A stretch of DNA of 64,000 bases from NCBI GenBank assembly GCA_021234155.1, contig JAJEKV010000016.1, positions 19,966,441-20,030,440 of the forward strand. The letters are read 5' to 3'. Below, piece by piece: positions 47,414-57,239 of the stretch. Position 1 is the first letter of the stretch. Every line of letters begins with the position of its first letter. The notes beneath the pieces are model-generated. The model saw only the letters and a list, made by a program, of their open reading frames with translations, did not search any database and was not told the origin of the DNA. A program made the position numbers and the translations under genes. The stretch comes from Isoetes taiwanensis (Eukaryota > Streptophyta > Lycopodiopsida > Isoetales > Isoetaceae).

Positions 47414-47692
47414 TGGTATAAATTTATACCACAATAGGTAGTGCTGTGCGGATATAACATGCCAGAGAGTTCGCATGGTATAAATTTATACCGCAAATGG
47501 ACTCGAGCGGTACAAATTTATTTATAAGTGGACTCGAAAGCGGTATAAATTTATACCGCGAGAGCTCTCGATTCATCATGTAGAGAGCCCCACGGTATAA
47601 ATTTATACCGTGAGAGCTCCCTCATTATACCGCGAGAGCTCTCTCGGTATAAATTTATACCGCGACAGCTCTCTCGGTATAAATTTATACCG
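47414..47692. repeat. Array of GGTATAAATTTATACC palindromes
   Basis: At least six perfect copies of the 16-bp palindrome GGTATAAATTTATACC (47415, 47477, 47542, 47594, 47646, 47676), often extended to CGGTATAAATTTATACCG, plus partial copies near 47508. Several are separated by a second palindrome, CGAGAGCTCTCG or a close variant. Two further, partly degenerate copies sit at about 51641-51690 in the second duplicated unit. Confidence 0.92.
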
Positions 47693-48001
47693 CAGACAAC
47701 CTTCAGACAATCAATTTATACACATATATATGTGTATATATATGATAATATATATACATACTTACATATATATACAAGAAATTTAACACGTCCTACGGTG
47801 CATGTTCCAACAGTGCAAATTCCAATTTTAGCATTCCGTTATATTCTTCAACTTTAGCATTCATGAAGATTCCCTTAGATTCTCTTAGAATTTTCTATTT
47901 TGATTGAAGTGCTTACCCATGAGCATTTAAAACCTTCCAAAATAATCTATCTTGGATCTGTGCAACATGTCTAAAACACTTTCTATTTTTAGACTGGGGC
48001 G

Positions 48002-50595
48002 CAGTGTGGGAAATTCAACTTATTTATTGTATTTCTTATGACACGCTTTTTAAAATATCGATGTGTCAATTGACACACTTCCAAATTTTTTGTGTCTCAT
48101 TTGACGCGTTGTGAACACCATTAACACACTTTTTTTTATGTTATCAAATGTAGAAAATAATTTGAAATTCTACAACAAAAAGATTACAAAATGAATGTTG
48201 CTAATGAAAGATAAGTTTATATAAATATAATGAAAGATAAGTTTATACAAATATATAAATTCTATTGAATATTAATTCTTCTTGTTTTACCTTGCTCATT
48301 GAGCCAAATGTTATAGATCTCATGCCAATCAACAACCTCATAAGGATTGCCTGACAAAGAAATTAATAAATGAGCATCTAATGTGTCATTACACATTCTA
48401 GCTCTTTTTTTGCATCTTACTTCATTTGTCCTGGAGAATCCACGTTCGCCATGTGGCAGTGTTCATGGGAATCACCATAATTGCTTGCCATAGCTTTATA
48501 AGTTCAGGATACAATAGAGACCAATAACTTGTATCTCCATCACCATTACTTGCAATACAATACCTCCAAGTCGCTATCATATGTTTTTCTCCACGGGGAG
48601 ACATTCATATTTTCAATAAATCCTTCACGTTCAATCCTGCACTTCTCTACATCAACACCGGCTCATAAGCATCTGCTCTTGCTGCCATGCATGCATCAAT
48701 AGGCCCATCATTTTCGCCTAATTGCACCCTGTCCCATATTGCAGCAGCACATTTATGATGGTCGGTACCTTCATGCCTCTTCAAAGAACTTGCATACATT
48801 ACCTTGAACCTCTTGTGAAAGAGTTGGCTTTTTTTTGCAAACAATACAATACTTGCATTTAATCACTATAATACCGCTTGAGACTCGGTGCAATCCGGAA
48901 AGCGTATTCTCCACTTATCATTAAATTTCCCGATAGACTTTTGCTCATCCACAATATCTTCATTATCCAAATCAATTTGGTCTTCATCCACATCCTCTTC
49001 ACTATCACTAGAAACATCACCTCCAAACAAGTCTTCCAATACCTCTCTTAGATTCGGTGGGATTTGTAGATGAAGAGGCCCTTGGATTCTCATCATCTCG
49101 AACATCTTCTTGCGTGCTACGCATAAAAAGGACTTCAAATTGGATTGCCCTACAATTTACCGGTGAGTTTTATTAAAGAGATTAAGAGGAAACCGCAAAG
49201 AATCGTAAGCCACATACCACTTTGAACATCCAGGATTTTCGCTTTTGCGTTTCTCCATTGAATAAACAAGTGATAATTAGAGCAACATGGAGTTTTAGAG
49301 AAAAAAATCTGAAACTTATTCCACGATGCAAAATCTGAAACTTATTAACACAAGTGAAAAGCTTCGATACACATTTAAAAATCGAAATGGGATTTAGAGT
49401 CGGCAAATATTGCACTCAAAACTTCTTGAGCAATTCATTCTACTATGAGTAGAAGGATAAATGAAGCTTCTTGATACACATTAAAATTGAAATGGGATTT
49501 AGAGTGTGGCAAAATCAAGCAAAGAACTTCCGCGCAATTCATTCTACTCGAGCAAAACCGCAATTTGGGCAAGAAAGAAAAAGTAGAAGGATAAATGCTT
49601 ACCTCTAACGGTTCTTGAAAAAAGAGTATCCTCTTGTCTTGCAGCACATACAAAAGACTTTGAAAGGACAGTTTCTTGTTTGCCATAAAAGGACATTTAT
49701 TTAATTATGTAATCCTGTGATACCAAAACAAAGGCTTCATCGCATCTGTAAAAATCCATCGCACAAATCAGCATAAATCTTCTTTTTTTCCCGGAAGAAA
49801 AACCATATATTATGCTTGCCTTTGCGGTGCCCTTTCAATATAATCCCAAAAGGCAAACGAGAACATTCCATCTATTCATCTCATATACTCCGAAATTTGG
49901 AAGAGCTTTGATACAAAGAGAATTCGAAATGGGTCAAATAATCCGCAAATCAAAGACTTAGAAGTCATGAATCGTTCGATTCTCCGTGGGCAAAGTGGAA
50001 TAAGGCAAATCCGGTTGGTTTTCTTGCATGCACTAGAATCTGACAAATCCGTTTGCCTTTTGGCATTCGACCGCATGCCTTTTAGAGAAGCTTTCTAGAA
50101 GACCTTTGTTGAGGATTTCGATTTGTGCCTCTATAGATTGAAATCAAAAAAAAATTCATGGTAGGCCGTTTCTAGAAAAAATCCGATGAGAGGAGAGGGC
50201 ATTCTCGATTGGGGAAACATTCTAACTAAATGAAATCGAAATGGGAGGGAACACGTTATTCTAAATAAGGGAAATTTGAATTAAGGGAAATTTTATCATA
50301 TGCCATAATTTTTTTGAGCATAAATAACTTGAATTTAAATTTGGTAGCATTATTAAGTATACACATACATTAAGCCTTGTGCAGACAACTCTTGTGTATT
50401 TGGGGCTCTAATTTTTTTTGACACACTTAATATTCTTAAGTGTGTCAAATGACACATTTAAAAATTTTTAAAGTCTCTTTTGACGCATTTTATCAAACTA
50501 TAAATTCTCTTTTGACACATTTTCTCTACGAAAGATGTCTCTTTGACACATTTTTTTGCTTTTGACACCCTCTGGGGTGTCAAATTCCCACACTG
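48002..50595 (-). mobile_element. hAT transposon, 2594 bp, with a perfect 8-bp target duplication
   Basis: The element is flanked by CTGGGGCG at 47994-48001 and 50596-50603. The ends are CAGTGTGGGAAATT and, reversed, CAGTGTGGGAATTT. Both ends are rich in TGACACA-type motifs (for example 'gtgtcaattgacacac' left and 'aagtgtgtcaaatgacacatt' right), the subterminal sites expected for hAT transposase binding. The 8-bp duplication and the CAG...CTG-type ends assign it to hAT. Confidence 0.93.
48290..49138 (-). pseudogene. Degenerate hAT transposase fragments
   Basis: Minus-strand fragments in order: an acidic stretch (EEDVDEDQIDLDNEDIVDEQ) at about 48920-49020, a zinc-finger-like region with C..C followed by FHKRFKVMYASSLKRHEGTDHHK (48770-48830), then ELIKLWQAIMVIPMNTAT at about 48460-48520 and GNPYEVVDWHEIYNIWLNE near 48290-48350. 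The last two match the C-terminal dimerisation region of animal-like hAT transposases (ELIKLW...IPMNTA, then L.G.....). The catalytic middle is missing, so the element cannot move on its own. Confidence 0.6.
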
Positions 50596-50892
50596 CTGGG
50601 GCGCTTACCCTGAGCATCTAGAACATTTTTTTTGCAAGATTTATATTGTATACCTTTATTATGAAACATTTTAGAACATTCTATTGTGGCTCTTTGCAAA
50701 ATCTTAAAAAAATTCTAAGATTTCATCAAGATCTTTTTAGATTCCCTTAGATATTATGAAGATTCCCCTAGATTCAACTAGATTTTAAGAGATTCCTTTA
50801 GACTTGTAAATATCTTCCTAGATTCTCTTATAATTTATGAGATTTCCTTAGATTCTCTTTAATTCTCGTAGATTCCCTTACATTTTACAAAT

Positions 50893-50959
50893 TTCTAAAA
50901 CATTCTAGAACTTTCTGGAACATTCTGAAACTTTCAAAACATCCCAGAACTTTCTGGAA
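50893..50959 (+). repeat. Heat-shock-element-like TTC/GAA repeat, first block
   Basis: TTC and GAA triplets alternate at 5-bp steps (50893 TTC, 50903 TTC, 50908 GAA, 50913 TTC, 50918 GAA, 50923 TTC, then a small slip, 50947 GAA, 50952 TTC, 50957 GAA), the layout of a heat-shock element. Confidence 0.6.
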
Positions 50960-51059
50960 GTATTTCCCTATTTCCTTACATTCCCAAAGATTACCTTACA
51001 TTTGGAAGGATTCTCTTAGATTCCCCCTAGATTCTCTTATATTCCAAAACATTTTAGAA

Positions 51060-51135
51060 TTCTAGAACTTTCTAGAACATTCTAGAAGATTTTAGAACTT
51101 TCTAGAGCCTCAGAACTTTCTAGAACTTTCTTGAA
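51060..51135 (+). repeat. Long TTC/GAA heat-shock-element-like array
   Basis: Sixteen consecutive 5-bp steps carry alternating TTC and GAA (51060 TTC, 51065 GAA, 51070 TTC and so on to 51133 GAA), with only three imperfect steps. This is the pentamer arrangement bound by heat-shock factor trimers. It sits just before a tRNA-like segment in copy 1 of the duplicated unit. The matching part of copy 2 (about 52245-52330) is much degraded. Confidence 0.65.
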
Positions 51136-51215
51136 TTATCTAGAATGTTATATTGTATTTTATCTTAATTAAGAATTACCTTTAAGTATATTTGAAACAT
51201 AAATTATTCATAGAA

Positions 51216-51300
51216 TTAATGCTTGGTCTAGTGGTTAGAATGGGGGGCTGGGGGGTTAATGACCAGGGTTCGAATCCCCCCAATAACATAAAAAATTTTA
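51216..51300 (+). repeat. tRNA-related (SINE-like) segment, copy 1
   Basis: A-box-like TGGTCTAGTGGTTAGAATGG and B-box GGGTTCGAATCCCC at pol III spacing. The T arm pairs for only about 3-4 bases and no acceptor stem is seen, so it is not a tRNA gene. The same segment occurs at 52397-52480. Confidence 0.65.
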
Positions 51301-51339
51301 AAAGCCTTTCCTTAAAATTTGTTGAAAATACCAAGGCCC

Positions 51340-51595
51340 GAGCATGCAATGTGAGCCGCAGGATCTTGGACCAAGGATTATGATCAATCTGGACCGTAGG
51401 ATCATGTAGGATATATCTAAAGCAACGTGAGCCGTAGGATCTCGGACCAACGGTCAGGATCAGATCAACCTGGACCGTAGGATCGCTTACATATAATCGG
51501 TCACAAACTCCCAAGCCACCTGGGCCATAGGATACGTCCCAAAGCCACGTGAGCCGTAGGATCTCGGATCAACGGCCGGATTCAGGAGGACAAAC
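51340..51595 (+). repeat. GAGCCGTAGGATCTCGGA-type short repeats
   Basis: Degenerate units alternating 'gtgagccgtaggatctcggaccaacgg' and 'tggaccgtaggatc' repeat about seven times. Similar units are at 52510-52800 in copy 2. Confidence 0.8.
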
Positions 51596-52396
51596 ATAAG
51601 AACATATATATGTTATGATATCCGAAGAAAAGAGAACTCTTGCGGTATAAATCTATACGGAGAAACGGTATAAATTTATACCGAATTGCATATATATATA
51701 AAATGTTTATATATATATATATATGTATATACAAGAAAATTAATACGTCCTACGACGCATTGTTCCAGTTTTAGCATGTTCTTACGGTGTAAGGCCCTAT
51801 GGTGCTCTAGATAACCAACGATTCTACTGAGATTCTCTTAGATTCTCCTAGATTCTCTTAGAATTTTCTGTTTTGATTGTGGTGCTTACCCATGAGCATT
51901 TAAAACCTTCTAAAATAATCTATTTTGGATCTGTGCAATATTTTTAAAACATTTTCTATTTTTAGACTAAGGCGCTTGCCCTGAGCATCTAGAATTTTTT
52001 TTTTTTCAAGATTTATATTGTACACCTTTATTATAAAACATTTTAGAACATTTTATTGTCGCTTTTTGTAAAATATTAAAAAAACTCTAAGATTTCATCA
52101 AGATTTTCTTAGATTCCCTTAGATATTATGAAGACTCCCTTAAAATCAATTAGATTTTAAGAGATTCCATTAGACTTGTATATTTTCCTAGATTCTCTTA
52201 CAATTTATGAGATTTCCTTATATTCCCTTTAATTCTCTTGGATTCCCTTACATTCTAGAAATTTATAGAACATTTTAGAACTTTTTGGAACATTTTGAAA
52301 CTTTCAAAACATCCTAGTCCTAGAATATTATAGTCTATTTTATCTTAATTACAACATTACCCTTAAGTATATTTGAAACATAAATTTTTTATAGAA

Positions 52397-52480
52397 TTAA
52401 TGCTTGGTCTAGTGGTTAGAGTGGGGGGTTTGGGGGGTTGAGGACTAGGGTTCGAATCCCCCCAATAACATAAAAAATTT
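52397..52480 (+). repeat. tRNA-related (SINE-like) segment, copy 2
   Basis: TGGTCTAGTGGTTAGAGTGG and GGGTTCGAATCCCC, over 85% like copy 1 at 51216. Confidence 0.65.
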
Positions 52481-52859
52481 TAAAAGCCTTTCCTTAAGGA
52501 ACGAGCATTCAATTTGAGCCTTAGGATCTTAGACTCGATCAACGATCAAGATCTCACCATATAAAAGCAATATGAGCCGTAGGATCTATTACATATAATT
52601 CCCAAAGCCACGTGGACCGTACGATGTGTCCCCAAGCCACGCGGAGCCGTCTGGATCTTGGACCCGTGGTCGGGATCGATCAACGGACCGTAGGGACCAC
52701 GGTACACATATTATATGTAAACTCGTGCCATCCGGACCGTAGGATATGTCCCAAATCTCACGCGGAGCCAGCCGGATCTCGAACGGACGGTCGGATAAGC
52801 GCGAAACATAAGAACATATATAGATCAGATATATATGCAGTCCAGAGGTAAAGTATATA

Positions 52860-53960
52860 TCGTGTAAAATCTTTTGGGGTCTTTCTTACTCGCCAAAGGG
52901 TTTGGCAACTGAAAACTACTAAAGTAACACACATAAGGGATAATTTTACACACTTTTCTTAGTTTTTTAGTCTAAAAAGTTCTAAAACGGTTCTAAAATT
53001 TCTGAGCTTGTAATGCAATGTTAGAGCATAAAGTAGTCGAATCATGTTGTTATTTCTACTTTTTTTTCTCTACATACATGCGAACTTCACTAGCTAAAAC
53101 ATTGCTACTAAAGGTAAAGAACTCCAAAATATTATGGTGACACAGGTGTTTGACTAGAAGGAAACCACGTGGTTTATCCAGAGGGGAGCGAGGAGTAGCA
53201 ACCCCTCAGAAGTTTACCTATTTATTTACAAAATATTTCGGAAAGGGTAAGGCAGACGAATACTTCACTGCCAGAGAAATGTGCATGGTGCCCACTGCTG
53301 CAGATGACGTAATTGTGATGAATATGCTCAACATTGCTAAGGAGATCACTATCTCCTGAGCATCACCATGTTGTAGATTGGTATGTGCGTTCAAAAATAC
53401 ATCTCCGAGAATAAAAAAGGAGGGCATGTAATCACATGGCTTCATTACTTCAACTTTTGTATCCTTGGTATAAATTTATCTTGCATCATCAACTAAAACT
53501 TCAAACTTAACTACAAAATATCGTGGATGTATTGGTAATTGTAATACTATGTGATGCAAAAACAATGGTTTGTCATTCAAGAAGTTTGTTCAACTGCCTC
53601 CCAATGTGTTTTAAGGTCCATTAGGATGTTCAGCCAAAATGGTTGTGAAATAACAAATTTCCGTCTTCTAAAACGGCTAATATAAAAATTTTCAGGGGAC
53701 AAGGTACAAAAGCATCTAATTTCTTCATACTAATTTGCCCCATAGTAAATCTTTGAATTTCATTGTAGTTCTTTCCCCTCTACAATGGGATTTTTTTGTG
53801 TGTGTGTGTTTTTCCTTAATACTAAGTCTTCTTAAAATGTCTGCGTTTTTCACGGCGGTTTTATAAATCTTTGGACTAAAGGTAATAAAAAGACCCTTTT
53901 AGAGGGATTTTAATTTTATAAATTTTCAGAAGGAATCTTTCAAACGCACTTCTTAAATAA
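52860..53960. other. Right part of the 7.1-kb element, no firm gene
   Basis: The open frame 53150-53359 (69 codons, RERGVATPQKFTYLFTKYFGKGKAD...) might be a captured exon, but it matches nothing I recognise. The rest is AT-rich. Confidence 0.3.
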
Positions 53961-55503
53961 GTGCGTTTCATTTTAAACCTTGTTTAGAGGATACTTCCGA
54001 AGATAATTGGGGCCACTTGAGAGAAGAAGGACGTCCTCAGGGCATGTGGGTCAAGTGCACTTCTCAACGGTCTTGGGGTTGAGGACCAAAAGGGCAACAA
54101 AGATCGGGCAAGACTTTGTACTACACGCTAAGGAAGCATCGCGACTTTTAAGATGTTACTTATGCGACTATACTTGCAACTAGACAATTGCTCTGGGCAG
54201 AATAAGAACAGATATCTCTTCTCTTATCTATCCTATCTTGTGTGGTTGGGTGTATTTGATCAGATACAGCTGGGCTTCATGATGGTAGGCCACACTCATG
54301 ATGACATTGATGCACTATTCGGTAATTATTCAACATTAATGCGCAGGTCTGATGCTCTAACTCTTCCAGAACTAATGCAACTGTTCCGAGAATGTAGCAC
54401 GAAGGCACCAACTCCATATCTTGTTGCCGAGGTTCCGGATTGGAAGGGTTTCATCGAAGGATATATTCCTGATAAGAAGGATCGTTTGGTTGGTCACCTG
54501 GAGCCATTATTGTTTAAGTTTTGCATGAATGATGGATGGCCAGTAATGTATTACAATATGAGACCTGGTCATAGAGAATGGTTGCCAGAGAAGGGTATTC
54601 GGATGTGGAAAGCAGATGATAATGGTTTCCCAATGATACCGACAGGGTCGCCCAAGACTCTTAAGCCATATGCAAGTCTCAAAGACATAGGAGCGTTGAG
54701 ATCATCCATTGCGAAGTACATGGTGCATTGGGCTAATATCTCCAGGGCTGGTGTGAACTCGTGGTCCAATACTTACATGAACGAGGTCATAGACTACTGG
54801 TGCGAAGTGATGCGTGTTCTAGGAGAAATACCCCCGGGCAATGCAGAAATTCCGAACTTCTGGCCTCGCACAAGGCAAGTTGTGCTTGACGAGCCTGAAT
54901 CTATTCAGGTTGATCGATATGACGCTCCGACTTGCTTCATTGGACCTGCTAGGGATAAACCCAAGAACGCAGTGGAAATATTTGATCCATACCAAGATGT
55001 ACAGAAAGGTATGTTTCTTCTTGTAAGACCAGCAGATGCATGTCCTACATGGGTTGCGTATGCGGAAGAGGATCCAATACAAGATCCCACTGCCCCTCAT
55101 TATAACGAGGTTTTTGTTTCTTGGTGGGAGCCTGTGGCTAGGAAAGGCACCCCCCCACGCCAACAAGATCGGACTGGCCGGCATAAGAAGTGGAGGCGAA
55201 TCCTAATGATGGAACGCTATCTATCAGCCTCTCAAAACGATAGACTATGCTTGGTCTGTGGAACCGAAGCCATTATTGGTTGTGATACCTCCTACTGTAG
55301 GAATCCAGCTACAGGAATTGCTTGCTAAAGAGGCATCTGAGGATGGAGATGAAACTTGAGTCTTACAGGTACATTAAAGCATTTCACAATAGACTATTTA
55401 TTATCCATAACATCACTACAATAGACTATTTATTATTCATTACGTCTTGCATTTTTCATCTTAACACAAGAGCTCTTACACTATAACACGTTGAACAGGT
55501 GAT

Positions 55504-55746
55504 TCATTCATCTTCAGGATCTGTAGTAGTGATCCCTGATATCTCATAGCTCATGCGCTCAGGAAGCCAAATCAGATGGATCATCACACGAATTGACGCA
55601 GGGCAACGAATCTCAGCGCCCAAAGCTTTTCTTCGCAGGTAGGGATCAAGAAGAAGATGCCTGTCTAGGCAACCAACAAGATCAGAGTGGCTCATTGAGC
55701 ACTTGATCGCCTCGATGTGGTGAACTGATGAAGGCGAAAAATCCAT
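55504..55746 (-). CDS. Small unknown protein, copy 1 of a tandem pair
   Basis: An 80-residue open frame starting MDFSPSSVHHIEAIKCS and ending ISGITTTDPEDE. It is acidic at the C terminus and has a conserved core shared with copy 2: SDL..C, LDP(Y/W)L, V.IHLIWLPE..YE(I/L).GIT. There is no known domain, signal or membrane segment. A TATA box (TATAAAAA, minus strand) lies about 40 bases upstream. The gene lies antisense, about 175 bases beyond the DUF7869 stop, so it may be an accessory gene of the same transposon. Copy 1 is open and could be functional. Confidence 0.5.
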   Translation of the reverse strand: MDFSPSSVHHIEAIKCSMSHSDLVGCLDRHLLLDPYLRRKALGAEIRCPASIRVMIHLIWLPERMSYEISGITTTDPEDE

Positions 55747-55780
55747 GGGAGATGAATGAACTTTAGCCCGGAAGTGAGAA

Positions 55781-55790
55781 GTTTTTATAG
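55781..55790 (-). promoter_or_regulatory. TATA box of small gene copy 1
   Basis: Minus strand CTATAAAAAC within TCACTATAAAAAC, conserved at the same distance from the ATG in copy 2. Confidence 0.55.
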
Positions 55791-56115
55791 TGAGGTAGAA
55801 TTATTGGGGTAGACTTTACCCCAATTATTGCGCGTGTATAAGACTGTTGTATACATACAAGTATAATATATCTTTCGTATGGATATGTTTTGTGGATTCA
55901 TGATGGTAGAAGTTTTTGTGCTTTTATAGTAATTCAGGTGTGATTGAAAAGCTTGCAGATATAGTGGAAGTCGAAGAGCACGCCCCCTACACTACACTTA
56001 GGTATGATACATTAAACAATATTCATTGTGCTATTACATCCTTACATAGTTTATAGGTGCTCATACCATTATTATATCATAAACAGATACAGTAGTCATC
56101 ACTGATAACATTGAT

Positions 56116-56359
56116 TCACTCATCATCAACATCAAAGCTCGTGATGCCATTCAGCTCATAGATCTCCTTATCAGGAAGCCAGTAAATGTGGACTTTAACA
56201 CGAGTGAGCTTCCTGCAAGCACTAGCAGGACCATCAGCCTTAGATTGGAGCCATGGATCAAGATTAACACCATTTCTTGCGCATTCATTCAGATCGTTGT
56301 AGCTCAAGTAGCACTTTGAAAGATCGGATGTGCTCTGGACGAGGCATCGAGGAAGCCAT
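56116..56359 (-). pseudogene. Small unknown protein, copy 2, with a one-base frameshift
   Basis: Starts at ATG 56359 (MASSMPRPEHIRS) in the position matching copy 1. The frame needs a one-base shift near 56320 to reach the conserved part (KCYLSYNDLNEC...VHIYWLPD..IYELNGIT). The span is 244 nt against 243 in copy 1. A TATA box at 56395-56402 matches copy 1. Confidence 0.5.
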
Positions 56360-56394
56360 GGAAGATGAATGATCTCTACCCCCGAGTCGAGCTG

Positions 56395-56402
56395 TTTTTA
56401 TA
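56395..56402 (-). promoter_or_regulatory. TATA box of small gene copy 2
   Basis: Minus strand TCACTATAAAAAC straddling these positions, identical over 13 bases to copy 1. Confidence 0.5.
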
Positions 56403-56409
56403 GTGAAGT

Positions 56410-56929
56410 GAAAATTATTGATGTAGAACGTACAAGTATAACACATAATTTATATGTATATGTGTATGTTAATTACCTCATGTTTGTTGGGCTCGAGAAC
56501 TAGGTGAAAGTATTCGTGCTTGAACAAATAAGGTGTGCTTAAAATTCTCAAAATTGCGTTATTTTATCCAATTAATGAAATCATGCTTAAAAGAAGGGGA
56601 GGTTGCTATTAAAGCAATATATATACATACATATCAATAATGAACAATGAGATCAACAATTATGCTGCAGACATAGTTGTTGTCTTAAAAATCAATGCAA
56701 ACAAAATTAATCCTAACCTCCTTCATGGAGCTACACACTAACTAAAACTGCTTTAGGTAGGCAATCTGCATGAGGACTCGCATCATGCATCTAAACCGCC
56801 GAAGGCTCTTTCATTCATTCATCTCAGCAGGTGTTTTACATTGGTTTAGAGTGGGTAGCCACACATTGCAGGCTACCCAAAAAACTAAATATAAATTATT
56901 ACAATTATGCAACTAAAAATAACTCCTCG
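56410..56929. other. Intergenic region
   Basis: AT-rich, no gene seen. The first part repeats the region upstream of small gene copy 1 ('cgtacaagtataa'). Confidence 0.4.
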
Positions 56930-57239
56930 AGGGTAAAAGCATGAAAGGGTGTACGTACATCGTACTGAATTGAAGGACGAATTTGTGCTTTTTTGGGGTA
57001 CATTTTAGATGTACATCAAGATACTATGGTTTGTCGTTTTGTGTCAGATATGCAATGATTGCAAGATCATCCCTGACATTCCCCCCGAAATTCTTGGTTA
57101 ACCACCGAACCACCGAACCAATTCGAATGGATCCGTCCCTCCCTTTCCGAAATTCCCCTTTCACGGGGCTAACAATCAAGGAATTTCGGAAAGCAAACAC
57201 ATGCCAATTGAATCTACAAGAAATACAAATCAATTTCAA

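Larger units (their letters stand above)
47700..52850 (+). repeat. Tandem duplication of a roughly 1.2-kb unit (first copy split by a hAT)
   Basis: Copy 1 is 47700-48001 plus 50604-51640. Copy 2 is about 51680-52850. Both run in the same order: (AT)n tract, 'tacaagaaaattaatacgtcc'-type block, GATTCTCTTAGATTC-rich stretch, 'gagcat(c/t)ta(g/a)aac' block, TTCTAGAAC-type stretch, tRNA-like segment, 'gagccgtaggatctcgga' repeats, and 'acataagaacatatata'. The hAT is only in copy 1. Confidence 0.8.
46842..53985. mobile_element. 7.1-kb inverted-repeat DNA element inside the DUF7869 gene
   Basis: The left end AAACAAAGTTTAAAATGAAA... and the right end, reverse-complemented AAACAAGGTTTAAAATGAAA..., match at 24 of 25 positions and continue as weaker similarity (both with 'gaaagattcc' and 'aaaatcc') for about 100 bases. 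AG flanks both sides. Removing the element and one AG restores an open frame in the host gene, which supports these borders. Inside are palindrome arrays, a tandem duplication, heat-shock-element-like arrays, tRNA-like segments and a nested hAT. No transposase of its own is visible, so it is probably non-autonomous. The superfamily is unknown. Confidence 0.75.
44640..55328 (+). pseudogene. DUF7869 transposase-like gene, split by a 7.1-kb element
   Basis: Upstream pieces lie in shifting frames between about 44640 and 46841. They include IAYGIPMSTFYKWLRLFLDGHRVAEHGN (46080-46165), a CNTCIVIKEKWLR Cys pair (46455-46495), then TIIHDKMDQNKTMIPRL and VTGALMHGHG (46605-46755). The downstream piece 54153-55328 is open for 391 codons with LQLDNCSGQNKNRYLFSYL and VGHTHDDIDALFGNYS, the hallmark of DUF7869, and a C-terminal Cys cluster (CLVCG...CDTSYCRN). 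Deleting 46842-53985 plus one AG restores the local frame (AIKTLEDTSEDNWGH). Family members are numerous in TE-rich genomes. Three acidic sites (HDKMD, QLDN, HTHDDID) may be a DDE/D triad (inference). Frameshifts and the insertion make this copy inactive. Confidence 0.8.

Noticed and set aside
47414-47692. CRISPR-like array
   Set aside because: Eukaryotic DNA, and the repeats are palindromes with irregular, partly repeated spacers and no cas genes.
51216-51300. tRNA gene (A and B boxes with GGTTCGAATCC)
   Set aside because: No acceptor stem and a poor T stem; the segment is part of a duplicated repeat, so a tRNA-derived SINE-like sequence is more likely.
46842-53985. MULE with a 9-11 bp target duplication
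   Set aside because: No duplication longer than AG is seen at the ends, and the AG join restores the frame.
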